Positions 22,130 to 31,599 of a DNA stretch of 64,000 nt are shown here, piece by piece. The notes under the pieces are model-generated. The model saw only the letters and a program-made list of their open reading frames with translations. It was not told the DNA's origin and made no database searches. The position numbers and the translations under genes are program-made. Numbering within the stretch: the first letter of the stretch is position 1; every line of letters starts with the position of its first letter. The DNA comes from Myrmaecium sp. VS I D KN 1 (taxonomy: Eukaryota > Ascomycota > Dothideomycetes > Valsariales > Valsariaceae), in assembly GCA_019775845.1 (NCBI GenBank), contig JADQAV010000007.1, forward strand, positions 124,390-188,389, read 5' to 3'.

Positions 22130-22340
22130 CCTTTCATCGATGCATCACATTTCCCTTCATAGATTTCGATCTAATATCACTCTCCCCTCTCCCAAAATGA
22201 TTCATCATCATCATCACATCATCATATACACCTGAACAGCCATCGACCAAGACCGCAACGCCCGAGGTCGCGGTCACGGGATCGAAAGCCCAGATACTAT
22301 ATACATATCATCTCTACGCACCACCTTTTGGATGCATTGT

Positions 22341-23650
22341 TCACATCTCCAGATTCCTTGCGGGCCGCACAATCTCCACGCTCGTCGCCTTCTTGTCCTC
22401 GGCACCAATCTCGACGACGACCTGCTCTTCCATCGGAGTGGAAGGCTGAGAATCGGCGGCGTCACGGCGGCGATTGCGGTGGAGAAGATCGGACTTCTTC
22501 TGCTTCCAGGCGTTAATTGCGCGCTTGCTCGGTGTGAGGACGGGGACGTAGCCGCGCTGCTCCTCGAGCCGCAACAGGACGAAGCCGGTGATGACGCAAA
22601 TCCAGTAGAGGTTGTATGACAGGACGGAACCGTAGGTGGCCGAGTTGGTCCAGCCGAAAAGGGCGTTAAAGATACCCCATCCGCCACCGCCGTTCAGCTC
22701 CGGGTTGCAGCAGTTGACGTGCCAGACGGACTTGCGGATGTCGTAGGAGCCCGGGCCGGAGCCGGTCTCGGAGGCGTCACCGCCGATGATGCGGTTCCAG
22801 GCGTTGGTCTCGAAGTAGCCAACCCCACGGCTGAAGAGGCCGGCGGCAACGAGGTAGAGGAAGGAGGTCGAGACGATGAGGAAGATCTGGAGGGAGGTGG
22901 TGTTGCCGCCCCGGTACATGACGTACCCGACGGCGCAACCGGCCAGCAGACCGCAGACGACGGCGAGCGGGAAGGAGGACGCGGGCAGACCGAGGCCGAC
23001 ACCGCCGACGTAGACGACCGCCTCCAGACCTTCACGAAGGACGGTGATGAAGGGCAGAATGAACATGACGTACTTCTCGGAGAGCCGCTTAATGCGCTTC
23101 CACTTGCCGAAGCCGGTCATGTCCTTGTGCTCGAGCGCCTGGGCCAGCTTGACCTCCCACTTGGACTGCAGCTTGCTGATGCGGAGCAGGCCGGCTCCCA
23201 TGATCGAGATGATGATGGAGGAGATGAGGGCGAAGACACCCTCCCAGATGTCTTCGGTGTTAGTGAAGGTGTCTTTGTCGAGACCGTAGAAGGCACCGAT
23301 CATGCCGGCACCGATGCACAGACACAGGAAGAAACCGGCGGCGACACCAAGCCAGACCTGTGGTGGAATTGTGAGTGACTTGGGTACGATGGTGAAGAGA
23401 GAGGGAGGAAAGTTCACAAGGACGTACCTGTTTCCGTAACTGCTTGTACGTGGTCAAGTCGCCCTTGGAGCCGAGGGACTGCTTCAGGAAGGCGAGCAAG
23501 ACAGAGACGATGATGCTACTTTCGAGACATTCACGGAAGCAGATGAAGAAGACTGTAGGGATTTGACATGTGATCTTAGTTTGTGCTCGTCGTGTACTTC
23601 TCTTCCTGTCTGTTTTGCTTACCCGTGACGGCGAAGACTTTGTTGGCCAT
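22341..23650 (-). CDS. FTR1: High-affinity iron permease, FTR1/ftrA type
   Basis: This plasma-membrane permease imports Fe(III) made by its partner ferroxidase Fet3. Three exons, 23650-23623, 23552-23428 and 23357-22341, encode 389 residues. The first exon is only 28 nt (MANKVFAVT plus one base). Seven hydrophobic segments follow the family pattern. The first iron-binding motif is RECLE (16-20) and the second is REGLE (159-163); many fungi have REGLE or RETLE at the first site, so the cysteine is unusual. The extracellular loop [19 protein letters not shown] and the glycine-rich loop before the last helix are conserved. The cytosolic tail is short and charged. It is transcribed away from FET3, with 1.1 kb between the starts that carries GATA-type iron-repressor sites. 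Regulation by an SreA-like repressor is inferred from those sites. Confidence 0.95.
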
Positions 23651-24011
23651 GGCGGCGGGATGGGTTCGCTTCTTCCACGAGGAAGAAGGCGGACTTGTTC
23701 GAGGGTATCTCGATCAACAAAGAGAGAGGGAAGAAGGGAAAGGTGAGCGAGTGGCTGGGCTGAGACGGAGGGAAGTAAGTTCCACCAGGCAGTTATATTG
23801 CTTCTGCCTCGCGCTATCACACGGGTGTTTGGGTAACTGGGTCCCAAAAAAACGAGAGTAGTAGGTGATTGCCTTTTCGGAGCGATTCAGGTCCGTTGGG
23901 ACCCTTCGAGCGTCGGTTAGATCGTACGAGCGCTCGTCGGGAGAGAGCGTGCGGTACGATGTGTGGTGGAGAATGCAGGTGGAGTCATGTCAACTGGAGT
24001 CGAGACGCACA

Positions 24012-24021
24012 GATCTGATAA
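24012..24021 (+). promoter_or_regulatory. SreA/Sre1-type iron-repressor GATA site
   Basis: GATCTGATAA matches the published consensus (G/A)ATC(T/A)GATAA for the iron-responsive GATA repressors of ascomycetes at all ten positions. It lies about 360 bp upstream of the FTR1 start. Confidence 0.65.
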
Positions 24022-24313
24022 GGGCGAAAATGGCGTGGAGACGCGCCATGCCAAGCTCGTTCGGTTAAGCGAGCCAAGTTCGGTCAAGCACCCCGCCGTC
24101 GGACTTGGCAGGGTTGACCGGCGTCTTCTCGGCGATCACGCTCCCCGAATCTGACAAGCCCGTGAATGCCCGTGAGTGGCCTTGGGTGCCTGATTTTGCC
24201 CATCAGACTCGAATGGCGGGACGTGTTGCCCACTGGCGGCAGCCATTTACCTAAGTTCGGGTCTGCCCCCCTGCCGCCTTCCCATGGCGCTCCCCGGTCC
24301 TTGCCTCGGCAGT

Positions 24314-24323
24314 TTATCTGATT
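24314..24323 (-). promoter_or_regulatory. SreA/Sre1-type iron-repressor GATA site
   Basis: On the minus strand it reads AATCAGATAA, an exact ten-of-ten match to (G/A)ATC(T/A)GATAA. It lies about 455 bp upstream of the FET3 start. Confidence 0.65.
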
Positions 24324-24583
24324 CTCGTCCCGAGCTTCGCTAGGACGATAGTGGCACGAGTGGCTCATTGTATTCTCCACCCTTTCGTGTTCCCCCCGTC
24401 CAGGCCGTCCAGGCCGTCCCGTCCGTGCTGCCCCCGCCCCGGTCACGAACGCTCTCATGGGATTTTTTTCTCTTCGGCGGGACCCGAACTCACGCTACGA
24501 GTACGATGCTTAGGCCAGACGCTGGGTGACGGATAGCTTGCCTATATCATCACCATCTTGTGAGCTCCGTCGTGGAGATCATC

Positions 24584-24593
24584 TTATCTGACC
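24584..24593 (-). promoter_or_regulatory. Near-match iron-repressor GATA site
   Basis: On the minus strand it reads GGTCAGATAA, nine of ten positions of the same consensus. It lies about 185 bp upstream of the FET3 start, the closest of the three sites to that gene. Confidence 0.45.
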
Positions 24594-24777
24594 CTCCCGC
24601 TCCACCTTTAGTCCCTTCTGTCCCTGACGTTCACCTCCCTGCCCCTCCCGAGAAGCATAAGGTGTCGCCAGCCTTTTCCCTGTCGACCGACTTCCTGGGT
24701 GAGGACGTCCCTTCAACCACCACACCTCATCTTCACCTTCCTCTCTCCCCTTCACAACAGCAGCAGCAACAGCGACG

Positions 24778-26651
24778 ATGCTTTCCAAGGCTCTCGCGTT
24801 GCTCGCCCTCCAGGGTACGGCGCAAGCTGCCACCCACATCCTCGACTGGAACATCACCTGGGTCACCGCGAACCCGGACGGCATGATGGATCGTCCCGTC
24901 ATCGGTGTCAACGGTGAATGGCCGCCGCCGTTCCTGAATGTCACCAAGGGCGACCGCATCATCGCGACCGTTACGAATCAGTTGGGCAACGAAACCACCA
25001 GCGTCCATTGGCACGGTTTGTTCCAGAATGGCACCAACTACATGGACGGCCCCCCGGGTATCTCCCAGTGTGCCATCCCGACCGGGGAGACCATGGTGTA
25101 CAACTTCACGGTCAGTCTTCGAAGGAGCAATGCCTCACCAGCAGGATGGTCGAGCTGACAACGCCATTTTTCAGGTTTCCGATCAAGCAGGAACGTACTG
25201 GTACCACTCCCACACGAAGGGACAGTACCCCGATGGTCTCCGGAACGCCCTCATCATCACCGATCCCGAGAACCCTTACCTCGGTCAGTACGATGAGGAG
25301 AAGGTCATCACACTGAGTGACTGGTATCACGAGCAGATGCCTACTCTTTTGAAGGTTGGTTTTCTATTCTCCTTCTCCTGGCATCTCGCCATCGAGTCCG
25401 TCGTGCAAGCAACTAACCCCACCCCGCCAGGAATTCATCAATGTTGCCAACCCCACGGGTGCGGAGCCGGTCCCCAACTCCGCCCTGATTAATGACACCT
25501 CCGAGTTCAAGATGACCGTCGAGGCCGGCAAGACGTACCTTTTGCGTCTGGCCAACGTGGGCGCCTTCGCCAGTCAGTACTTCTGGATTGAGGACCACGA
25601 GATGCGCATCGTCGAGGTTGACGGCGTCTGGGTGGAGCCCGCGGTCACGGAGCGCATCTACATCACCAGCGCCCAACGTTACTCCGTGTTGGTCACGATG
25701 AAGAACACGACCGGGACCAACTACGCGATGGTTGGCAGCATGGACACCGATCTCTTCGACACCATCCCCGACACCCTCAACTGGAACGTCACCGGCTGGC
25801 TCGTGTACGACGAGTCCGCCGGGCTCCCCGCCGCCGCGGACGTGGCCTCGCTCGGCTTCTACGACGATGCCAACCTCGTCCCCACCGACGGCCTCAAGCT
25901 CTATGGCGAGCCGGACCTGACCATCACCCTCGACCTGACCATGGACAACCTCGGCGACGGCGCCAACTACGCCTTCTTCAACGGCATCTCGTACGTTTCG
26001 CCCAAGGTCCCGTCGCTCTACACCGTCATGAGCGCCGGCAGCGCCGCCACGGACGCGTCCATCTATGGCAGCTACAGCAACGCCTATGTACTCAACAAGG
26101 GAGATGTCATCGAGCTCGTCTTGAACAACGACGATACCGGTACCCACCCCTTCCACTTGCACGGTCACGTCTTCCAAGTCATCCACCGCTCCGACGAGGA
26201 TGCCGGCCACTACGACACCGAGACCAACGTCACCTTCCCCAGCGTGCCCGTTCGTCGGGATACTCTCTTCGTCCGGCCCAGCGGCAACTTCGTCGTCCGC
26301 TGGATCGCCGATAACCCGGGCGTCTGGTTCTTCCACTGCCACATCGAGTGGCACATGGACTCCGGTTTGGCGGCGACCATGGTCGAGGCGCCCCTCGCCG
26401 CGCAGGAGTCCTTCACCATCCCGCAGAACCACCTGGACATCTGCAAGGCCGCGGGCACCCCGACGTCCGGGAACGCGGCGGGAAACACCGAGGATTACTA
26501 CGATCTCACCGGCGAGAACAAGGCTGTGTCTCCGCTTCCTGCTGGCTTTACTGCCCGCGGTATCGTTGCTCTTGTTTTCAGCTGCGTGGCGGCGTTCCTG
26601 GGTGTGGCGAGCATCACGTGGTACGGTATGGCGCCGATGAAGAGGGAGTAA
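24778..26651 (+). CDS. FET3: FET3/fetC-type multicopper ferroxidase
   Basis: A cell-surface copper oxidase that converts Fe(II) to Fe(III) for import by Ftr1. Exons 24778-25110, 25175-25354 and 25431-26651 encode 577 residues. The first 17-19 residues form a signal peptide ([17 protein letters not shown]). The four copper-ligand motifs are present: HWHG (77-80), HSH (122-124), HPFHLHGH (about 409-416) and HCHIEWH (about 473-479), covering the type 1 site and the trinuclear cluster. Several NxT/NxS glycosylation sites occur. A single membrane helix near the C-terminus ([21 protein letters not shown]) anchors it with a short basic tail (APMKRE), so it is the membrane-bound Fet3 form and not a secreted laccase. 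Yeast Fet3 has 636 residues; the cytosolic tail here is much shorter. Divergent pairing with FTR1 supports the assignment. Confidence 0.95.
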
Positions 26652-26854
26652 ATGGGAAGGGAGGATCGAATGATGATACACCAATAAAAAATCTAGGATA
26701 GGGTTGAGTTGGAATTTTTGGATTTTCTGGGGATGGACTTGTCCCTATCACTTCATTTTTCTTTTTCATGTAACGATTTATTTTGCCACGATGTCGAGTT
26801 CTAGAAAGGAGGGCGCGTTGATTTTTTCCCCTCCCCTTCTTTTATGTTTTCCTC

Positions 26855-26855
<1 letters not shown>

Positions 26856-26885
<30 letters not shown>
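26856..26885. repeat. Poly-T tract (30 nt)
   Basis: Uninterrupted T run on the FET3 coding strand, about 205 bp after the stop codon. Confidence 0.95.
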
Positions 26886-27195
26886 CCGCTTATGACGGAC
26901 TGCAGCCCGGTGGCCGTGTGATCCCGATTGTGAGCCTTTCAGCTCTCACTAAATGCACATTACGTTATGAGCACAAAACCCGCTCTTCACTCTCGGGAAA
27001 ACTCCGGAGCTTATGAGGTAAGAAGAATTAGAAATGGCTAAAAAGAAAAAAATTGTTGATGTCTTCATCTTCCTCGGTTGCTACAGGATATGCCCATTGA
27101 TGTCCTCCTGTATGCCGGAAATCGACGGACGTCGATGGCCGTGTGGGGCAGGAGGGCCACCACGAGGCTAGCAGCCAAGGCGAGGCCAAGGCTAG

Positions 27196-27258
27196 CCAAG
27201 GACCATCAAGCTTCGTCGGGGCACGACCAAGCTTCGCCGAGGGGGACCACCAAGCCTT
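27196..27258. repeat. Imperfect short tandem repeat (CCAAGCTTCG units)
   Basis: Two adjacent units of about 24 nt share GACCA and AAGCTTCG followed by a G-rich end. A third partial unit GACCACCAAGCC follows. Related CCAAGG/GCCAAGGC words precede it (27170-27200). Confidence 0.55.
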
Positions 27259-27734
27259 TTTTCCTTTCCAAGTTCGTCATGGGGGATGGGCCAGCCCACC
27301 GAGCTCCGCTTTTTAGCTCGCTCAGGTAGCGTCCGAGGGCGGTCCGAATGGGTTGTAGGTACCGTATGTACTACCTTAGCAAGTGTAGCTGTTGATTGTA
27401 TGTAAGGACCTAATCTGATCCGAGAGCGGGTTTTGGCAGGGTCCGGTTCGGTGCGGCTAAATACGGTAGGTACGTTATATATCTGAGGACGTCTAGAGAA
27501 GAGAGATATCACACCCGGCTGCTGAGGTACGGGGGTAGGTTTGTGGTAAGCCTTTGCTCATTTAAAGCTTGAGAGGTCCAGTCATGTTCGCCGAGGAGAA
27601 AGTAATGGCGGGCGGAGATATACTCCCTTTTCACTTCTGCACCTTACCGACTGCCGATACTCGCTATTACTCAATCCGTGTGGGAAGGCGAATTAGCAGA
27701 AAAAGGTTTCGTTCATGCTGATGCACCGCACGTG

Positions 27735-27760
27735 CCTCCTCCTCCTCCTCCTCCTCCTCC
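27735..27760. repeat. (CCT)n trinucleotide run
   Basis: About eight perfect CCT units. Confidence 0.95.
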
Positions 27761-28480
27761 AGCGACGGAGATGGGCGGGGGAAGTGAGGCCCCTCCCTAC
27801 TAGATCCCCTTGTGGAGGTGAAGAAGGGGAAAGAACCTAGGAAGAGAGAGAAGAACGAAGGGGAAAAAAGGCCGCGTTTGCTTCGCTGTGGGACCGATTG
27901 CTTTACCTACATACCGGTAAGTGCGTACATGCGAGTGTGCCTTTCGTATGCTCGTATACCTACAGTAAGGTATCAGATCATCTAGATGCGAGTATGCAGT
28001 AAAGCAATTGATCTAGAAGCGTAGTCATCATATTGGACTGATAGGTGTGTTTTGCCCCTTTCCAAGTTGAACTCACCACTGGCGAGGTCTGCAAAGGTAA
28101 CGTCGAAGGATTTCCTGCAGTTCCAGAACCGCTGATCCCGCCGTGAATTCCCCCACCGTCCTCGATCATCACGGTCCGAAGTTCGCAGGAGAACACGTAA
28201 GTAAGTACGGTATGTAGGTACTAGATGTGTCGGCAGGAAGGGCGTGAAACTCGGATGAAATGTGGGGACTGTGAGCTGGGTCCCGCGGTGCCCACCACCT
28301 ACCTACGCAAGCGCCCTTCGTTCGGTAGGTAGGGCGGTAGGCCGTCGACCTCCACCAGGAGTACCAGCCTTGAAGTCTCACGCATCAGATCCGAGGAGCA
28401 GTCGAGGCTCGAGCGAGGGCGGAATCTGATTCACACATTCCGTTCTGGGAAGCACATCCGCTCCATGTCTGCCGCGGTAT

Positions 28481-28507
28481 CTTTCTTTCTTTCTTTCTTT
28501 TCTTTCT
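28481..28507. repeat. (TTTC)n tetranucleotide run
   Basis: About six TTTC units with one slip at the end. Confidence 0.95.
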
Positions 28508-28782
28508 CGCCTTTCGGAGCGGCCTGATCCCGGGGATCAGCTCCACCACCTTTGGGCCGGTTCTGATATTGAACGTGATCATATTGGATCGAAGCCCGGC
28601 TCTTCTCTGTCTGGTCATCGGCGCCATGGGTGTGCCATCGCTAGGCTAGACCTCGAGCCATTACAATTACTTTGGTCCTGACTGCTCCGAGAGTTATCGA
28701 GGTCAAAAAAAATTCCCGGCTCGGCTCCACCACACCATCCGAATGGCAGCCGGCTTCTTTATAAAGGCCATGGGAGGGAAGG

Positions 28783-28792
28783 GATCAGATAG
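28783..28792 (+). promoter_or_regulatory. Near-match iron-repressor GATA site before the reductase
   Basis: GATCAGATAG matches nine of ten positions of (G/A)ATC(T/A)GATAA. It is only about 42 bp before the ferric reductase start codon, so it probably lies in or next to the transcription start. Confidence 0.4.
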
Positions 28793-28833
28793 GGTAGCCC
28801 GGCAAGCTCTCCCTATAATTTCACTCTCTCAAC

Positions 28834-31427
28834 ATGCTTGTCAAGGAGTACCTTCTCTCCGGCCTGGTCCTCGCGGCCTCGGCCGGCACGGCTGCAGCAG
28901 GAGGAGGCTTCACCATGGCCGCCGACTCCCTCGACAAGTATTGTTTCTACTCCATTTACACCGTCCTCACGGGGTACACCTGGTATGGTCCTTCGGCGGC
29001 CAACACGACGTCTTCGTCGTCATCCTCGTCATCCTCTTCCAGCGGTCATTCGTCCAGTGGTCACTCCTCGAGCGGCCACTCCGGCCATGGACACCGTCGT
29101 TCCCTGCTCAGGCGTGGTCACCATGGCTCCACGGCGACCACCCAGTGCACCGTCACCTCTGAGGTGATGTCCCTGTACGCCAGCGCGAAGAAGCTCTGCA
29201 ACAAGGAGCAATTCGCCGCCGTGCCCGCCTACTGGAAGAGCCTCTGCGAGGCCAGCAGTCTCACTCTGGTCGACTTGACTCCGTTCGAGGCCAACGCGAC
29301 CGATGCCTACATCGCCTCCCTCCCTGAGATCGACCCGGAGACTAACACCACGACCGCGGTGGGCACTCTGAAGAGCCCGGTGCTCTTGAAGAAGTCGTAT
29401 TATGAGAGGGCTTACAAGTCTTACGTGAGTTACACACCATCATAGTTCTGTCGAGAAGCCAGCTTTCTAACTACACACCATTTCTTTTCCAGGTCACTCA
29501 CGACTACGCCTACAGCAAGGATGAGAACTATGGCTGGGGTTTGATGGGCTACTGGGGCGGCATCCTCGTCCTGGGCATGTTCTTCAGGCTCTGCGAGTTC
29601 ATCAGCACCTTCCGTGCCAGCTCACGCCTCAGTGATCCCGAAGGCATGGGTGCCAGCCGTCGCACTGCTGGCCTCGGCTCCGTCAGCAGCATCGCCCACT
29701 GGATACGCACGTACATCGTGATGCCGGCCTCCTTTGCTCCCTTCTCCACCCTCCACCAGAAGACGTGGTACTACCACAGTATCCCCAAGCGGCTGGACTT
29801 ACTCATCGTCTTCGGTTTCTGGGCCTTGTCCATCATCCTGGCCTGCGTCAACTACCAGTCGTTCACGGGCAACATCCAAACGCCGAGTCTGCACCAGCAA
29901 AACTGGCAGTACTCCTCCGACCGCACCGGCTACCTGTCGTACGCCTGCCTGCCTTTCCTCTGGCTCTTCGGCGGCCGCAACAACATCTTCTCCTGGGTCA
30001 CCGGCTTCAGCGTGCAGTCCTTCAACATGTTCCACCGCCACGTCGCCTGGGTCTGCACCGTCCTCGCCGTCGTCCACTCGATCAACTACACGGTCGTCTT
30101 CGTCGTCTACGACGGCCGCTACCAGAGCGCCCTCCTCCAGAACTACTTCTACGTGGGCGTGGTCGCGACCTGCGCCATGTGCGTCATGATCGCGCTCTCG
30201 CACACCTGGATCCGGACCAAGTTCTACGAGACCTTCCTCATCATCCACATCGTCCTCGGCATCCTGACCATCTACGCCCTCTTCCGCCACACCTCCTTCG
30301 CCTGGCCCGAATACAACTTCTACCTGTGGCCGCTAGTCGCCATCTGGGGCTTCGACCGCTTCGTGCGTCTCCTCCGCATCGCCTACTGCAACCTCAACGT
30401 CCGCTTCGGCACGAACGTCAAGAACACCACCGCCACCGTGGTGACATACAGCAAGGAGAGCGACCTCGTCACCATCCACCTCCAGCCCGTGGCCTCGAAC
30501 CTCCGCCCCGGCCCGGGTCAGTACTACCACCTCTACCAGCCCTTCACCCTGCGCGGCTGGGAGAACCACCCATTCACCATGGGTGCCTACACCCTCAAAG
30601 GCTCCTCCGCCCCCTCCACCCCGACCACCGAGACGCTCCCCAACGAAAAGTCCATGATCGCTCGCGCCTCCTCCTCCGCCGCCCCCTCCGACACCGACGG
30701 CGACATCCTCACCTTCTACATCCGGCCTTACAACGGCTGGACGAAGCGGCTCCGCACCCAATGCCTCAAATCCCCCACCCTCACCATCCACCCAACCATC
30801 CTGCTCGAGGGGCCCTACGGCGAGGCCGCACCCCTGCACACCTACGACCACGTCCTCCTCATCGTCGGCGGGACGGGTATCGCGTCCGCGGTACCCTACA
30901 TCCTCGACCATCTCGCCCGCGCCGCCCGCCACGCCACCCGCACCACCGCCCTCCACCTCGTCTGGACGGTCCGCCAACCCGCCATGGTGGACGAAGTCCT
31001 CGCCGGTCCCCTCGGCGCCGCCGCCAACTGCGACGACATCCGCTTCTCCTTCTTCTGCTCCGCCTCCGCCTCCGCTGCCGCCGGCACCACCAAAAAGGCC
31101 ACCAGCAGCGCCACCACCACCTCCACCTCCTCCTCCGCCGAAGACATCACCCCCGCCACGCTCACCGACATCGACGCCGAGGCCAAGAACCTTGCCCACG
31201 CCGCCGTCGCGCGCCGGCCGTCCTCCCCGGCGGAGATCCGGGCCGGTCGCCCGGACATCCACGGCCTCGTCGGCGAGGCGGTGGCGCAGGCGCGCGCCAG
31301 CGATGCGCGGGTGGCCGCCCTGACCTGTGGGCCCGCGGCGATGGCGGATGAGTGTCGCGATAGCGTGTACCAGGTGATGCGCGCGGGGTGGCGGGGGATT
31401 GGGTATTTTGAGGAGGCGTTTGGGTAG
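28834..31427 (+). CDS. Ferric/cupric reductase (FRE family) with His-rich N-terminal domain
   Basis: A membrane flavocytochrome that uses NADPH to reduce extracellular Fe(III) or Cu(II), feeding the Fet3-Ftr1 system next door. Exons 28834-29424 and 29493-31427 encode 841 residues. A signal peptide (about 1-22) is followed by an extracellular Cys-containing domain holding a Ser/His/Gly block (60-98: a serine run, then three SSSGH units and HGHRR). The core has about seven membrane helices with the haem-ligand histidines H378/H380, H392, H449 and H463. The FAD motif is HPFTM (556-560), followed by a proline/serine-rich insert. The NADPH-binding loop GGTGIASAVP and the C-terminal CGP (in LTCGPAAMADE) complete the family signature. 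A second low-complexity Ala/Ser/Thr insert lies between those two. Placement beside FTR1/FET3 and a GATA site close to the start suggest co-regulation by iron. Confidence 0.93.
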
Positions 31428-31445
31428 TAGGGTGCTGGTGCGGTT

Positions 31446-31470
31446 GGGGGGGGGGGGGGGGGGGGNNGGG
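31446..31470. other. G homopolymer with a 2-base N gap
   Basis: Twenty G residues are followed by NN at 31466-31467 and more G. The two Ns probably mark bases that could not be called in the homopolymer. Confidence 0.9.
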
Positions 31471-31551
31471 GAGGGGAGAGATACCGAGGAGGGCAATCGT
31501 TTGTTAGTTATTTCCCCATTTTGCTCTTACGTTGTGTGTTTGGATTCAAGG

Positions 31552-31599
31552 ACTTTTTTATTTTTATTTTTATTTTTTATTTTTATTTTTTTTTTTTTC
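31552..31599. repeat. T-rich (TTTTTA)n repeat
   Basis: Five T-blocks separated by single A residues, ending in a T run, on the coding strand about 125 bp after the ferric reductase stop. Confidence 0.95.

Larger units (their letters stand above)
19128..22340. other. 3.2-kb region between tail-to-tail YSC84 and FTR1 genes
   Basis: Many short open frames but none with a domain or codon pattern that I can defend. It holds poly-T tracts at 19500-19511 and 19545-19572, an A tract at 22106-22129, short pentamer and tetramer runs (ACAAG at about 21635-21655, TGAT/TGAC at about 21765-21790) and CAT/ATC runs (22200-22225). Both flanking genes end into this region, so no promoter is required here. Confidence 0.5.
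23651..24777. promoter_or_regulatory. Shared divergent promoter of FTR1 and FET3
   Basis: The region between two start codons pointing away from each other. It contains two exact matches and one near match to the fungal iron-repressor GATA site (listed separately), and tandem CCGTCCAGG units at about 24397-24425. The FET3 5' leader just before 24778 is rich in CAA/CAG triplets. Confidence 0.75.
26652..28833. other. 2.2-kb region between FET3 and the ferric reductase
   Basis: No defensible gene. Contents: a 30-nt T tract, imperfect tandem repeats at 27196-27258, a (CCT)n run, dense GTAC/TACCTA words (27355-27480, 27905-27970, 28190-28335), a TTTC repeat, and a near-match GATA iron site shortly before the reductase start. 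Confidence 0.5.

Noticed and set aside
25413-26684. 423-codon open frame on the minus strand
   Set aside because: Antisense shadow of FET3, caused by C-ending codons.
29765-31351. 528-codon Pro/Arg/His-rich open frame on the plus strand and a 387-codon frame opposite
   Set aside because: Shadow frames of the ferric reductase, whose haem, FAD and NADPH motifs are in the chosen frame.
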